A stretch of DNA of 64,000 nt from G965262015 sp965262015 (GTDB lineage: Bacteria; Spirochaetota; Leptospiria; Turneriellales; CBDBES01). The translations under genes were made by a program, and so were the position numbers. Below are positions 46,948 to 56,684 of the stretch, piece by piece. The stretch lies in the NCBI GenBank assembly GCA_965262015.1, contig OZ253494.1:1054001-1118000 (forward strand), read 5' to 3'. The notes under the pieces were generated by a model. That model was given only the letters and a program-made list of their open reading frames with translations, did no database searches and was not told the origin of the DNA. Every line of letters starts with the position of its first letter. Within the stretch, counting starts at the first letter, position 1.

Positions 46948-47333
46948 TAATCCATGTCCTCCCATATAAGACCTTTCTTTTTGAGAATATAAAAATAACC
47001 AACTAATAATACAAGAAGAAAAAGAAACATTTCCAGTAAGATAAAACCACCCAGACCAACTTTTTTAAAACTTAAAAAACTTACCGCCCAGGGAAACATA
47101 AAAATAGCTTCGATATCAAACACAATAAATAATACTGCAATAATATAAAATTTTACATTAAATATACCTTTGGCGTCACCAATATACGGCACGCCACATT
47201 CAAAAGTATCTGGGCGAGCATCTGATTTTTTTCTGAGTTTGGGGGATATAACATGAGATAAAACCAGAATCAACCCTGCAAACCCCACTCCAAATCCAAG
47301 CTGTACCAGAATAGGCCAAAAGCTACTTGTCAT
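46947..47333 (-). CDS. nuoA: NADH-quinone oxidoreductase subunit A
   Basis: There are three membrane helices, with the conserved KKSDARPDTFECGVPYIGDA, FNVKFYIIAVLFIVFDIEAI and FMFPWA. The ATG at 47333 (MTSSFWP) has GGTGGGG just upstream; a TTG at 47354 is in frame. It is coupled to nuoB. Confidence 0.94.
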   Translation of the reverse strand: MTSSFWPILVQLGFGVGFAGLILVLSHVISPKLRKKSDARPDTFECGVPYIGDAKGIFNVKFYIIAVLFIVFDIEAIFMFPWAVSFLSFKKVGLGGFILLEMFLFLLVLLVGYFYILKKKGLIWEDMD

Positions 47334-47366
47334 ACCCCACCCAGTAGAGTACAAAAAAATTACATG

Positions 47367-47600
47367 TCAAGTGTATTTAAAAAAATGCTTATAAAATCCA
47401 AGGAAGTATATTACACTCTGTGTTACCCTGAGAGGTATGTGAAACTTTTCATAAGGTGTCAAAAAGTTTACAAAGAAGTGTGGTCTTTTTGTATTATACC
47501 ACATGAAATACTCATCCATTTTAACTCGTATTTTCTCTGTAGATGCATTTGACCAAGAATCCATATCTGCTTCTCTTCGCCATAAGAAATAAATAAATTA
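47367..47600 (-). pseudogene. C-terminal relic of an IS481-like transposase
   Basis: The minus strand reads MDEYFMWYNTKRPH, FVNFLTPYEKFHI after an upstream KEADMDS-like segment. It is the same as the end of the relic at 9747-10170, but only about the last 70 codons remain. It abuts the nuoA promoter region. Confidence 0.7.
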
Positions 47601-48010
47601 TATTCTTGCTCTTTTATTAATCTTCACTACCATGAAAATCAGTGGCTTTATCAGCTACTACATGATCTGCATTGTTTTAATTACCTTCAAGATTAAGAGC
47701 ATCTCTAACCAAACTCAAGAGCATAAGTATGGGCTTTATTAACGTGATCAGTATTCTGAGAGTCAAAAGTTCCACCAAATTTCTCACTCTCAGAGTTTCT
47801 CAAACGATTATTCTTGAATTAAATTTGGATTTCATGGATGCATCTTCAAAAGCATTAGAAGGGATCCCGTCACCAACGACAGCCGTAATTCCAATAGATA
47901 CTGTACTTGTACTCGTACCCATTCCAAAGGTCTGATTACTTCTTCCTGGTGCTAGAGATTCCCCCCCCCCCACCATTTATTTGTATAGTATGGACACCTA
48001 TGTGGATCTA
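47601..48010. other. Decayed coding-like DNA with an 11-base C tract
   Basis: Minus-strand frames show short coding-like pieces interrupted by stops (SEKFGGTFDSQNTDHVNKAH, then YALEFG; and VVADKATDFHGSED near 47650). They suggest a dead gene that I do not recognise. Positions 47961-47971 are an uninterrupted C run, unusual in this AT-rich DNA. Confidence 0.4.
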
Positions 48011-48014
48011 ACTG

Positions 48015-48115
48015 GAATGTAGCGATTCGTTTCTTTTTGGGAACAGTAACAGTCAGTATTCCATGTGTGTTTATGTTATCTAGTTTGTTGGCGTTGTAGA
48101 TCTTGGGATATCTGT
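48015..48115 (-). pseudogene. Relic of an Hsp20 small heat-shock protein
   Basis: The minus strand reads KLDNINTHGILTVTVPKKKR, matching the C-terminal alpha-crystallin signature (NGVLTVTVPKKE). The rest of the domain is missing upstream. Confidence 0.6.
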
Positions 48116-48242
48116 GGAGTTGAGTAATACTCTGTTGTATAACTACTACAAGGATTAAATCAAACCCAAAGACATAAGTTTGGGAATAGAATTACCAGAC
48201 TATTCAAGATTTTTTAAAATTAGTTGACATAATTGATAAATC

Positions 48243-48614
48243 ATGTCTATTTTATGGTATATGGGCAACAGAGTTGAAATGTATCATAATCCAAAGTGTA
48301 GAAAGAGTAGAGAAGTTTTACAAATATTACGTGATAATAATATTAATCCCTCTATTATCCTTTATCTAGATACTCCCCCTGACACGAAAGAACTGTCACA
48401 GATTTTACGTAAGATGGGGAAAAAGCCAAGAGACATATTTCGTAAATCTGAGCCACTTTATAAAGAGCTTGGCCTTAAAAACAAAGACCTAAGCGATGAA
48501 AAACTATTGGGATATTTAAATACATACCCCATATTAATTGAAAGACCGATTGTCGTGAATGGACAAAGGGCAGTTATTGGCAGACCCCCTGAAGATGTCA
48601 AAAAAATTATCTAA
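48243..48614 (+). CDS. ArsC/Spx-family thioredoxin-fold protein (arsenate reductase-like)
   Basis: The protein has YHNPKCRKSREVLQIL with the redox Cys, followed by PPDTKELSQILRKMGKKPRD and NTYPILIERPIVVNGQRAVI-GRPPE. This is the glutaredoxin-coupled ArsC/YffB pattern. Only the first Cys of the CX3-type motif region is present. Starts at 48243, 48261 or 48279 are possible; most family members begin a few residues before YHNP. It may be an arsenate reductase or an uncharacterised YffB-like protein. Confidence 0.85.
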   Translation: MSILWYMGNRVEMYHNPKCRKSREVLQILRDNNINPSIILYLDTPPDTKELSQILRKMGKKPRDIFRKSEPLYKELGLKNKDLSDEKLLGYLNTYPILIERPIVVNGQRAVIGRPPEDVKKII

Positions 48615-48631
48615 GAAAATTAATTGGCTTT

Positions 48632-48892
48632 TTAAATCTCAGAAACATTCATACTGCCACACATTGGACAACATGCCTCTTCGCTTTCGACCTCGTCAGC
48701 TGTCTCTTGGGCATCCCATCTATAGTCACACTCTTCGCAGACATAACTAAGAAGTACCGATATAGTGCTCACTTCTATCTCTTCTTCTTCTTCCTGAACA
48801 ACATCTTCATCCTCATCGTCTGGAGTTTTAGATTCTATCTCAAAGACATCATCATCCTCTTCTTCATAATCAAATGAACTGTATTCGCTCAT
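48632..48892 (-). CDS. Acidic zinc-ribbon protein
   Basis: The 86-residue protein has a very acidic N-terminal half (runs of Glu/Asp) and a C-terminal zinc ribbon with CEEC and CPMC pairs. GGAGG lies a few nt before the ATG. The acidic tail may mimic nucleic acid or bind a basic partner. The family is not recognised beyond the zinc ribbon. Confidence 0.7.
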   Translation of the reverse strand: MSEYSSFDYEEEDDDVFEIESKTPDDEDEDVVQEEEEEIEVSTISVLLSYVCEECDYRWDAQETADEVESEEACCPMCGSMNVSEI

Positions 48893-49326
48893 AAATGACC
48901 TCCCTAATAAGTATTTTAACTCTCTATAGGCTAGAGACAGTGCCTATGATAACATGGTACTGTGACTATCATAAAATGTGATTATATTCACTTTTTGTCA
49001 AAATTTTGGGTACTTTCTAAATTGAAGTGCGAAGATTATCTTTACTCTTTAAATACTTCATTGGGTGTCTAAGTAGCCTAATATCTTTCTTAGTCTTGAG
49101 TTAATTTTATCAATATATATTAAAAAAATACAAATGTTTTTTCATATCTTTCCTTCAAACTTGACTTTCTAATACAAAAATAGTTTTCTATATTTATTTC
49201 GGGTGACAATATAGCCTAAAATATATTAGAGGAACCTGTAGATAGAGTGTATCTGTACATAACGTATAAGATACGAATACCGATCTCCCCCCAGACATAA
49301 CCTACCATTTATATTGAGGTATAAGT
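48893..49326. other. Gene-free interval
   Basis: I see no open frame with coding character and no RNA-like fold that I can support. It must hold the promoters of the zinc-ribbon gene and comF. Confidence 0.4.
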
Positions 49327-50079
49327 ATGGATAAATGTATAATGTGGTTACACAATGTGTTTACTGGTTTTTTGAATAGTATTTTACCAGAAGTATGTGC
49401 TGTTTGCCATAAAAATTATGTAGCGATTCAACAGCCATTATGTAGAATATGTTTGGGTAGCATTACAATAATCTCTATGAAAGATCGTTGTTCTGTTTGT
49501 GGCCACTGTTTGTTGGGCAGGGATTGCGTTTCATGTGCCAAAAGAAAAATATTTTTTCATAAATCTGTATTTCTTTTTTCTTATCAAGGAACAACCAGGA
49601 TTCTTTTACAGATGGCTAAATTTCGTAAGAGAAGAATGGCACAAAAATATATTTTATATTATATGAAACATCATTTTGGTGCTTTACATAAGCTCATAGA
49701 AGAATATAATTCAGACATTCTTTTATTAAATATGTGTTCATCCAAAAAGTTGTTATACCAATTAGTAAAAAGAATCGCTACTCATCACAAAGTACCCCAT
49801 ATTTCTATTTTTAAAAAAGTAAATCTTGCTATTCAGAATAAATTTCTACATGAAGAAGAAAGATATTTACAAGTTGAGAAGAATATGGAACTCAATGTGC
49901 GTTACATTGAGCAATTAAAGCAATATAGGGCATTTCTTATTATAGATGACGTATGGACAACGGGTGCCACTTTAAACTATGCTGCTAAATTACTTACTGA
50001 ACGTGGTATTTGTGAGAGTAACATTTATGTGTGTTCTCTCTTCTATCGAGAGAGAAGACAAGATACTATAAAGGCATAA
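49327..50079 (+). CDS. ComF-family phosphoribosyltransferase-like protein
   Basis: The N-terminal zinc-finger region has four Cys pairs (CAVCHKN, CRICLG, CSVCGHC, CVSCAKRK). The C-terminal PRTase fold ends in the PRPP-loop motif FLIIDDVWTTGATLNYAAKL. The middle (LLQMAKFRKRRMAQKYILYY) is diverged. ComF proteins take part in DNA uptake or recombination, and recA follows directly, which fits. Confidence 0.88.
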   Translation: MDKCIMWLHNVFTGFLNSILPEVCAVCHKNYVAIQQPLCRICLGSITIISMKDRCSVCGHCLLGRDCVSCAKRKIFFHKSVFLFSYQGTTRILLQMAKFRKRRMAQKYILYYMKHHFGALHKLIEEYNSDILLLNMCSSKKLLYQLVKRIATHHKVPHISIFKKVNLAIQNKFLHEEERYLQVEKNMELNVRYIEQLKQYRAFLIIDDVWTTGATLNYAAKLLTERGICESNIYVCSLFYRERRQDTIKA

Positions 50080-50116
50080 TGCGTATAGCGTGTTATTGAG
50101 ACAGGAGGAAAGATTG

Positions 50117-51199
50117 ATGGCTACAGCAGATTCAGGTGATAAACAAAAAAATCTAGACCAAGCTCTGTTAGAATTAGAGAAAAAATATGGTAAGGGGGCT
50201 GTTATGAGATTAAATGAGCAATCACATAGTGGTGTGGAGAGTATCTCGACAGGTATATTGCCTCTAGACATAGTTTTAGGGATTGGTGGCCTACCAAAAG
50301 GTAGAGTTATCGAAATTTATGGGCCTGAGTCGTCGGGTAAAACGACACTAACCTTGCATGCCATTGCTTCTGTTCAGAGACATGGCGGTATAGCTGCTTT
50401 TATTGATGCAGAGCATGCTCTAGACCCTGCCTATTCTAAAAATATTGGTGTGGATGTAGATAACCTACTTGTATCACAGCCAGATTCTGGCGAGCAAGCA
50501 TTAGAGATTACAGATTCTTTGGTTCGTTCTAATGCACTAGATATTATTGTTGTTGATTCGGTGGCAGCCTTGGTTCCTAAAGCCGAAATAGAAGGTAAAA
50601 TGGGTGATTCTCACATGGGACTACAAGCTCGTCTAATGAGCCAGGCACTTAGAAAATTAACTAGCACCATACATCGCACAAATACCATTCTCATTTTTAT
50701 TAACCAGATTAGAATGAAAATAGGTGTAGTATTTGGTTCTCCTGAAACTACTACTGGTGGTAATGCTCTTAAATTCTATTCTTCGGTGCGTCTGGATATT
50801 CGTCGAATAGAAACCCTGCTAAAAGATAGTGTAGCTGTTGGTAATAAGGTTAGAGTTAAAGTAGTGAAGAACAAAGTTGCCCCTCCTTTTAAGAAAACAG
50901 AATTTGATATTTTATTTAACAAAGGTGTTTTGCGTGAAGCAGGCATCCTAGATGCTGCCGTTGAATTAAATTACATAAAAAAAGCTGGTACCTGGTTTTC
51001 TCTAGGAGATACTCGTTTAGGACAAGGTCGAGAAAATGCTATACAATATCTTATTCAACATCATGATATTGCCAATAAATTAGAGATTAAAATAAGAGAG
51101 CATTATAACATGGGTGAAGTAAAGCAAATTTCTGAACCATCTTCTGTTGACGTGCTTAATAATACTCAAGACACTGGCGATGCACAAAAGATAGCTTAA
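50117..51199 (+). CDS. recA: Recombinase RecA
   Basis: The 360-residue protein has Walker A GPESSGKT (69-76), Walker B IIVVDSVAALVP, the L1/L2 regions (EGKMGDSHMGLQARLMSQAL, and FGSPETTTGGNALKFYSS) and a normal C-terminal domain. The ATG at 50117 has AGGAGG eight nt upstream; the longer frame to 50090 is spurious. L2 reads NQIRMKIGVVFGSPETTTGG, with VV in place of the common MFG segment's usual residues, a mild divergence. Confidence 0.97.
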   Translation: MATADSGDKQKNLDQALLELEKKYGKGAVMRLNEQSHSGVESISTGILPLDIVLGIGGLPKGRVIEIYGPESSGKTTLTLHAIASVQRHGGIAAFIDAEHALDPAYSKNIGVDVDNLLVSQPDSGEQALEITDSLVRSNALDIIVVDSVAALVPKAEIEGKMGDSHMGLQARLMSQALRKLTSTIHRTNTILIFINQIRMKIGVVFGSPETTTGGNALKFYSSVRLDIRRIETLLKDSVAVGNKVRVKVVKNKVAPPFKKTEFDILFNKGVLREAGILDAAVELNYIKKAGTWFSLGDTRLGQGRENAIQYLIQHHDIANKLEIKIREHYNMGEVKQISEPSSVDVLNNTQDTGDAQKIA

Positions 51200-51663
51200 C
51201 CTTTTAAGACGATTTGAGGTAAAATTAGAGTGATCTCACCTGACTAAAGAAGGAGGGACTGGCGTATTTGTGTTTATGCGTTCACCTAATTTTTTACCAA
51301 TAAATAAACAGAGATAACAGTTTATTTGCTTGCTATTTTTCATCTACATCAGACAACTAAAGCATATTACTGTTTAATCTTATTAATTTATATGCTTTAT
51401 AAGCCTAAAACACATGACTTAGAAAAATCAGTTAGTTGGTGGTACGGATGACAGTAAGCTATATGAATATTTTAGTAGGCTACAGCTTTAGTGCTGTGTT
51501 TTAACTATTACAGAATACTTATATTAATGTTGGATACAGTAAAATTTATCTAATCAACCCATGCTTGAACAATTAGCCAAAAAGGTTACGCAGGTATGCC
51601 ATCCAATGATCATAGTATGCAGGGCCGAAATTTATGTCTTTTCGCCTCAGTGTTTTCTATAGT
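51200..51663. other. Gene-free interval after recA
   Basis: A small hairpin ACAGC/GCTGT with a T-rich tail near 51482-51505 may end recA transcription. A 33-codon frame at 51561 (MLEQLAKKVTQV...) has no support. No recX is present. Confidence 0.35.
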
Positions 51664-53277
51664 ATGAGTCAAACAGAACAAAACCCTGCTCAAAGACTTG
51701 CCTTAAAGCATGCGAGTATATTTTCTTTTTTTACCATTATATCTCGTATTCTAGGTTTATTAAGAGAATTACTCAAATCTTATATATTTGGTTTAAGCTA
51801 TCTCGCTACCGCATTTGATATTGCTTTTCGCATACCTAATATGTTACGTAATCTATTTGCTGAAGGTGCAATGACACAGGCAATACTACCTACTTACGAA
51901 CAGTATAAAGCTAAATATTCAGATAGCAGACAAGCAATTACTTCTATTATTATATATGTATTATTTGTTTTATTACTGCTTTATGGACTTCTTTTTTATT
52001 ATAGCCCTGCATTAGCGTCATGGCTTTTAGATACAAAGACCATACCAGTCACCACCATTGGTTTAACTGCACAATTATTAAGAATTTTATTTCCTTATCT
52101 TATTTGCATTAGTCTAATTGCAATACTTATTGCAATTCAGTATAGTCATGGTATTTTTTGGTCTAGTAGTGGTTCCTCTGCTTTTTTAAATCTATTTTTA
52201 ATCTCTATTTTTAGTTTATATTATTTTTGTCTACGTGATAAAGAGCCTCTAAGGCATTCAGATATTATCATTTTTGCCTATATCCTTTTGGTGGGTTCAT
52301 TTGTTGCCTTAGTATTTCACTTATTTTTTTCCCATCACAGACAGATTGGTATGGTATGTTCATTTCGGTTATCACATCCTATTCTAAAAAAAGTATGGGT
52401 TTTAATATTGCCTGCCATGTTTGGGGCTTCATTGCAACAGATAAGCCAACTTACTGATATTTACCTGGCAACACAACTTAAGCAATATGCTACCGAAGCT
52501 GTTTCTTCTCTAGTATACGCACATAGAATTTTACACCTTCCTATAGGTATTTTTGGTGTTGCTCTTTCGACTTCTGCTTTAAGCTCTTTATCTAAAGCAG
52601 AAGTAAATAAAGATCACGCAACTTTTCAAAGTGTGTTTTTTTCTTTCGTTAGGGTTAATATTTTCTTACTACTACCTGCTAGCATTGGTTTGTACGTTTT
52701 ATCTGAACCTATTATTAAAATAGTATATGAGCGGGGTATATTTGATGCTCAAGCTACCTACATTACATCTATTGCTCTCAAATATTACGCACCAGGCTTA
52801 TTATTCTTTAGTTTACAAAAATTATTTGTATCTGCACTATACGCTCAAGGGCGTGTTCGGCTTACTGTGTGGATGACATTTTTAGGTTTTATATTGAATA
52901 TAATTGTCAGTATACATTATATGTCTACTCTATTTCACGGTGGTATCGCATTAGGTTCTTCTCTGTCTGCTATTATAGTAAGTATTATCTATTTGTACCT
53001 TTTATTATCTTTTAGTCATATGAAAATGAGTATGATTTCTTTATTGCCTATTTTAAAGCTATTATTTTTAAATATCTGCTTTTTATTTTTTGCATGGGGT
53101 TGCAGGATGTACTGGTTAGACTCTGTAAAGTATTCTAATTATTTTTCTATGCATATTATATGTGTTGTGTTGTGCTCTCTACTATTTTATGGTTTATTGG
53201 CTAAATTGTTAAGGCTAAGTGAATTAAACCAGATTATACAAATCATGAAGGCCTCGCCAAAAAAATCTGCCCGTTAG
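51664..53277 (+). CDS. murJ: Lipid II flippase MurJ/MviN
   Basis: About 14 membrane helices are present. The N-terminal ISRILGLLRELLKSYIFGL ... TAFDIAFRIPNMLRNLFAEG is the MviN signature, and LPIGIFGVALSTSALSSLSK and YERGIFDAQATYITSIALKY also match. It moves the peptidoglycan lipid precursor across the inner membrane. I chose the ATG at 51664 because it leaves a short N-terminus before the first helix; the ATG at 51634 is also in frame. Confidence 0.93.
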   Translation: MSQTEQNPAQRLALKHASIFSFFTIISRILGLLRELLKSYIFGLSYLATAFDIAFRIPNMLRNLFAEGAMTQAILPTYEQYKAKYSDSRQAITSIIIYVLFVLLLLYGLLFYYSPALASWLLDTKTIPVTTIGLTAQLLRILFPYLICISLIAILIAIQYSHGIFWSSSGSSAFLNLFLISIFSLYYFCLRDKEPLRHSDIIIFAYILLVGSFVALVFHLFFSHHRQIGMVCSFRLSHPILKKVWVLILPAMFGASLQQISQLTDIYLATQLKQYATEAVSSLVYAHRILHLPIGIFGVALSTSALSSLSKAEVNKDHATFQSVFFSFVRVNIFLLLPASIGLYVLSEPIIKIVYERGIFDAQATYITSIALKYYAPGLLFFSLQKLFVSALYAQGRVRLTVWMTFLGFILNIIVSIHYMSTLFHGGIALGSSLSAIIVSIIYLYLLLSFSHMKMSMISLLPILKLLFLNICFLFFAWGCRMYWLDSVKYSNYFSMHIICVVLCSLLFYGLLAKLLRLSELNQIIQIMKASPKKSAR

Positions 53278-53314
53278 TAATTTTCTTACGAGATGTTCTT
53301 TTGATGTAACTCTT

Positions 53315-54187
53315 TTGACTTATTCATTTTACAATAAAGAGTGGAGTAGTAACCGCTTGATAACTACCATAATTTTACAGTATACTAGTTTTTTCGTTCT
53401 GATGGCTCGTGCATGGGAACATTTATTTGCACAGATACCCTATACTGCTTTATTATGGTATCAAAATTTAATGGAGCCAGTGATTAATTATTTAGGACTG
53501 AATTGGACTTTATTTGCTTCTAGTTCGGCCCCTTATATTATTCTTTTGCAATATGTTATAGGTATTATATTATTTATATGTGCTTTATCTTGCTTACCCA
53601 TTCGTTGGCACACAAGGCTTAGAATATATTGCATTTTTCTAGGTACTTATCTTTTAATATTTTTTGCAGTGTTAAAATGGATGGACAGTAATTTAGAATT
53701 TCCTCATTTAATAGAATATACCAGTCAGTGGATATCTCCTATGATCTTAGGTTTATTACTAAATGAGAATCAAGGCAAGAATAAAATAACACTGACAAAT
53801 AAGCATATACAGTTAGCTAAACTAGGTATTAGCTTAACTTTTATAGGCCACGGTATGTATGCCTCTGGGGTTTACACCACTCCAGGTAATTACATTGATA
53901 TGATGATAGTTACTTTTTCGATAACTGAGCACACCGCAAGAAACTTATTAAGAATAATTGGTATTATGGATATTCTTGCGGCTATTTCTCTTTATAGCCC
54001 TCAGATTGCTTTCTTCCCATTGGTATATTGTTTAGTTTGGGGCTTTATGACTAGCATAGCTCGATTATATATGTACGATAATTCTTATGATTTCACGAGT
54101 TACTGGATTTTCCAGTTTATGGTTAGGACAAGCCATTACAGCCTACCTCTATTGATTTTACTAGAGTCAAAAAAACAGAATAAATAA
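53315..54187 (+). CDS. Polytopic membrane protein, possibly DoxX-like
   Basis: The 290-residue protein has seven to eight predicted helices. FIGHGMYASGVY and the end helices resemble DoxX/membrane-redox proteins, but only weakly. The start seems to be a TTG (53315) without a clear ribosome site; the next ATG would remove the first helix. It lies 37 nt after murJ, on the same strand. Confidence 0.6.
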   Translation: MTYSFYNKEWSSNRLITTIILQYTSFFVLMARAWEHLFAQIPYTALLWYQNLMEPVINYLGLNWTLFASSSAPYIILLQYVIGIILFICALSCLPIRWHTRLRIYCIFLGTYLLIFFAVLKWMDSNLEFPHLIEYTSQWISPMILGLLLNENQGKNKITLTNKHIQLAKLGISLTFIGHGMYASGVYTTPGNYIDMMIVTFSITEHTARNLLRIIGIMDILAAISLYSPQIAFFPLVYCLVWGFMTSIARLYMYDNSYDFTSYWIFQFMVRTSHYSLPLLILLESKKQNK

Positions 54188-54369
54188 TATATATAAAATA
54201 TCTTTGCTAAATCAGTAATATAAGAGGTTTATTCTTTTATGGCCATAGTAAAAATTCAAAACTGGTTCTGTACATCAATGACAGCTTGAACATGGTAAAG
54301 CCCTTATTAGCTGTTCCTTCCTATTTCGAATAGCCTATAGATACTATTGATCATAGTATACGATCATCA

Positions 54370-56037
54370 CTATTGTGGTATGGTTAGCTTGCGGATACGA
54401 TGATTCTGACGATCCGCCACATATACAACATCACCTGCAACATTAACCGCTACTCCACTAGGATTAGAGAATTGTGCTACGTTACCCGCACCATCCTTAA
54501 AACCTTTAGTCCTAGTACCCGCCAACGTGCTAACCTCACCCGCAGGCGTTACCTTGCGGATACTATGGCTAAACACATCTACCACATATACATTGCCTGA
54601 ACCATCAACCGCTACTCCACTAGGATTAGAGAATTGTGCTACATTACCCGCACCATCCTTAAAACCTATAGTCCCAGTACCCGCCAACGTGCTAACCGTA
54701 ATTACCTCATTACCCACACCATCCATGCTTATCTTGATCTTACGGATACGATTGTTAGAACTATCTGCCACATATACATTGCCATCACTATCAACCGCTA
54801 CTCCAACAGGACCATCAAATTTTGCTGAACCATCCGCACTATCCACAAAACCACCAGTACCAGTACCTGCCAACGTGTCAACCTCGCCCGCAGGCGTTAC
54901 CCTGCGGATACGATGGTTACTAGAATCTGCCACGTATACATTGCCTGAACCATCAACCACTACTCCAACAGGCTGATTAAATTGTGCTACACCACTAGGA
55001 TTATTGGAGGACGGACCTGCACCATCATTAAAATCTCCTCCTGGATCACCATTAGCCTTAGTACCAGTACCCGCCAACGTGCTAACCGTACGGTTAGAAA
55101 TTATCTCTTCAGACGTTATTTTACGGATACGATGGTTACGACGATCCGCCACATATACAACCCCAACACCATCAACCGCTACTCCATAAGGAGTATCAAA
55201 TTGTGCTACACCACCCGCACCTTCACTAAAAGCTCCAGAACCAAAGCCACCACCAGCACCGGTACCTTCACCCGCCCAGGTAACGACCTGGGCTACACCA
55301 CCCATGCTTATCTTGATCTTACGGATACGATGGTTAAAAGCATCTGCCACATATACATTGCCTGATCCATCAACCGCTACTCCAACAGGACCATCAAATT
55401 TTGCTACACCACTCGCACCACCTGCATCATCCATAAATCCCCGAATACCAGTACCCGCCAACGTGCTAACCATAACCACGGCACAGGTTTTATCACGTTT
55501 AAAGGCATAATATTTATCACAAGAAGTACATTTTTCAATATTCTTCTTAGGAGATTTGCCTGTTGATTCAACACCACCGTCACAAGTAAAATCAAACCCT
55601 CCGCAAATTTCACCATTTAGATCAAAACTAGGATCGCAAGAAGTACATTTTTCTGTGTTAGCGGTTGAAACCTTGGTTGTTGAGGCAACACCATTCGTAC
55701 AAATAGGATCAAACTGTTTAGAACCACCATCAGGAGGGGTAGTAGCGACACTAGAGGGGCCCCCACCTCCACATGAAATACTTACCATCAATATGGCAAA
55801 TACACCGATCAAGAAGTATTTTTTGCATACATGGAAAGAATGTTGACCTTGATCAACAACTTGTTCTAAAAATTTAGGGAAAGGCTTATAGGTTGCTTGT
55901 TGCTTGTTGCTTGTTGCTTGTTGCTTGTTGCTTGTTGCTTGTTGCTTGTTGCTTGTTGCTTGTTGCTTGTTGCTTGTTGCTTGTTTATCATTTTGGTACC
56001 TCTCTTTACTGCACCAATGTATGATGCATTGAGACAT
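54370..56037 (-). CDS. NHL-repeat lipoprotein C, repeat-containing, frame depends on start
   Basis: The architecture is leader with lipobox VSISC, two Cys-rich modules and exactly six NHL repeats. The conserved start (ATG 55991-55989, GAGAGG site) is followed by 13 CAAGCAA units and, like genes A and B, runs out of frame into a stop at 55866. Here, unlike A and B, the overlapping upstream frame from an ATG at 56037 stays open through the repeat into the lipoprotein, because TACCAA replaces TACTAA just before the conserved ATG. Translation from 56037 would use no good ribosome site and gives an odd N-terminus (MSQCIIHWCSKERYQND). So this copy may be off, or expressed from a second start. Confidence 0.8.
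   Translation of the reverse strand: MSQCIIHWCSKERYQNDKQATSNKQQATSNKQQATSNKQQATSNKQQATYKPFPKFLEQVVDQGQHSFHVCKKYFLIGVFAILMVSISCGGGGPSSVATTPPDGGSKQFDPICTNGVASTTKVSTANTEKCTSCDPSFDLNGEICGGFDFTCDGGVESTGKSPKKNIEKCTSCDKYYAFKRDKTCAVVMVSTLAGTGIRGFMDDAGGASGVAKFDGPVGVAVDGSGNVYVADAFNHRIRKIKISMGGVAQVVTWAGEGTGAGGGFGSGAFSEGAGGVAQFDTPYGVAVDGVGVVYVADRRNHRIRKITSEEIISNRTVSTLAGTGTKANGDPGGDFNDGAGPSSNNPSGVAQFNQPVGVVVDGSGNVYVADSSNHRIRRVTPAGEVDTLAGTGTGGFVDSADGSAKFDGPVGVAVDSDGNVYVADSSNNRIRKIKISMDGVGNEVITVSTLAGTGTIGFKDGAGNVAQFSNPSGVAVDGSGNVYVVDVFSHSIRKVTPAGEVSTLAGTRTKGFKDGAGNVAQFSNPSGVAVNVAGDVVYVADRQNHRIRKLTIPQ
55893..55983 (-). repeat. Heptanucleotide tandem repeat, 13 units
   Basis: Thirteen perfect CAAGCAA units (minus strand) in the 5' coding region of NHL gene C, in the same position as at 5920-6010. 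Confidence 0.95.
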
Positions 56038-56054
56038 AAAGTTCTCGTTGGCGT

Positions 56055-56084
56055 AAAATATCTTCTTAATGAATAAAATGTCAA
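56055..56084 (-). promoter_or_regulatory. Promoter of NHL gene C
   Basis: TTGACA (56084-56079) and TATTTT (56060-56055) are separated by 18 nt. Confidence 0.6.
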
Positions 56085-56119
56085 TTGTTTTTTCATTTTT
56101 GTAATTAAATACTCACTTT

Positions 56120-56626
56120 GCTGACAATCTGCCAGAAAAATGTTATGTATTTGGAAGGTCTATTCTGCTTTCTATAATTGGCTACAAACGATTCTAATTT
56201 TACTAGGTATTTTGTTTTCTCTAGCAGACGGAGTTGTAGGTCTACTCTTAATTGGGGTTACCCTTTTAGTATTCCGGTATTAGTTGGCTTTATTACCCTT
56301 TCTGGACGTTGTTGTTTTAAATGGCATTGTCTTGGTTGGCTTCTTTAATCAACTTAAACTTTCTGGCGAGACCATACTATGAAATTAATTACACAGGGAA
56401 CCTCTCTACGCCTTAGAGCTGTGATGATGACTGCTTTAACAAGATAAGAATATATATCTTAGGTTTTCTGCCCATGATGTTAGGCTACAGGAATGTATGT
56501 TTTGAAGTACAACAACCTCTAGCAACAGTAGTTGTGGGTGGTATTCTTACATCAACTGTGCTGACCCTAATCATCTTGCTAAATTCATACAATATGTATA
56601 TCAATGAGAAAAATAGATATACATGA
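56120..56626 (+). pseudogene. 3' fragment of a CzcA/CusA-type RND efflux pump, copy C
   Basis: Plus-strand frames give, in order, NWLQTILILLGILFSLADGV, VGLLLIG, then after a frameshift SIPVLVGFITLSG, VLNGIVLVGFFNQLKLSGE, a degraded stretch, LGFLPMMLGY, EVQQPLATVVVGGILTS and TVLTLIILLNS, ending at TGA 56624-56626. This is the conserved C-terminal core of heavy-metal RND pumps. It is the least eroded copy but has several frameshifts. Confidence 0.8.
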
Positions 56627-56684
56627 AAGAAAACCAAGCACTCCTGCCCCTGCACACATTATTGATCATAGTACACGATCATCA

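Noticed and set aside
47729..47935. 68-codon plus-strand frame
   Set aside because: The minus strand carries the more protein-like but broken pieces. The plus frame has no ribosome site or motif.
51561..51662. 33-codon frame before murJ
   Set aside because: It overlaps the murJ start region and has no support as a gene.
56140..56283. 47-codon hydrophobic frame as a conserved small membrane protein
   Set aside because: The DNA beyond it continues in another frame into conserved RND-pump sequence, so it is a frameshifted pump fragment.
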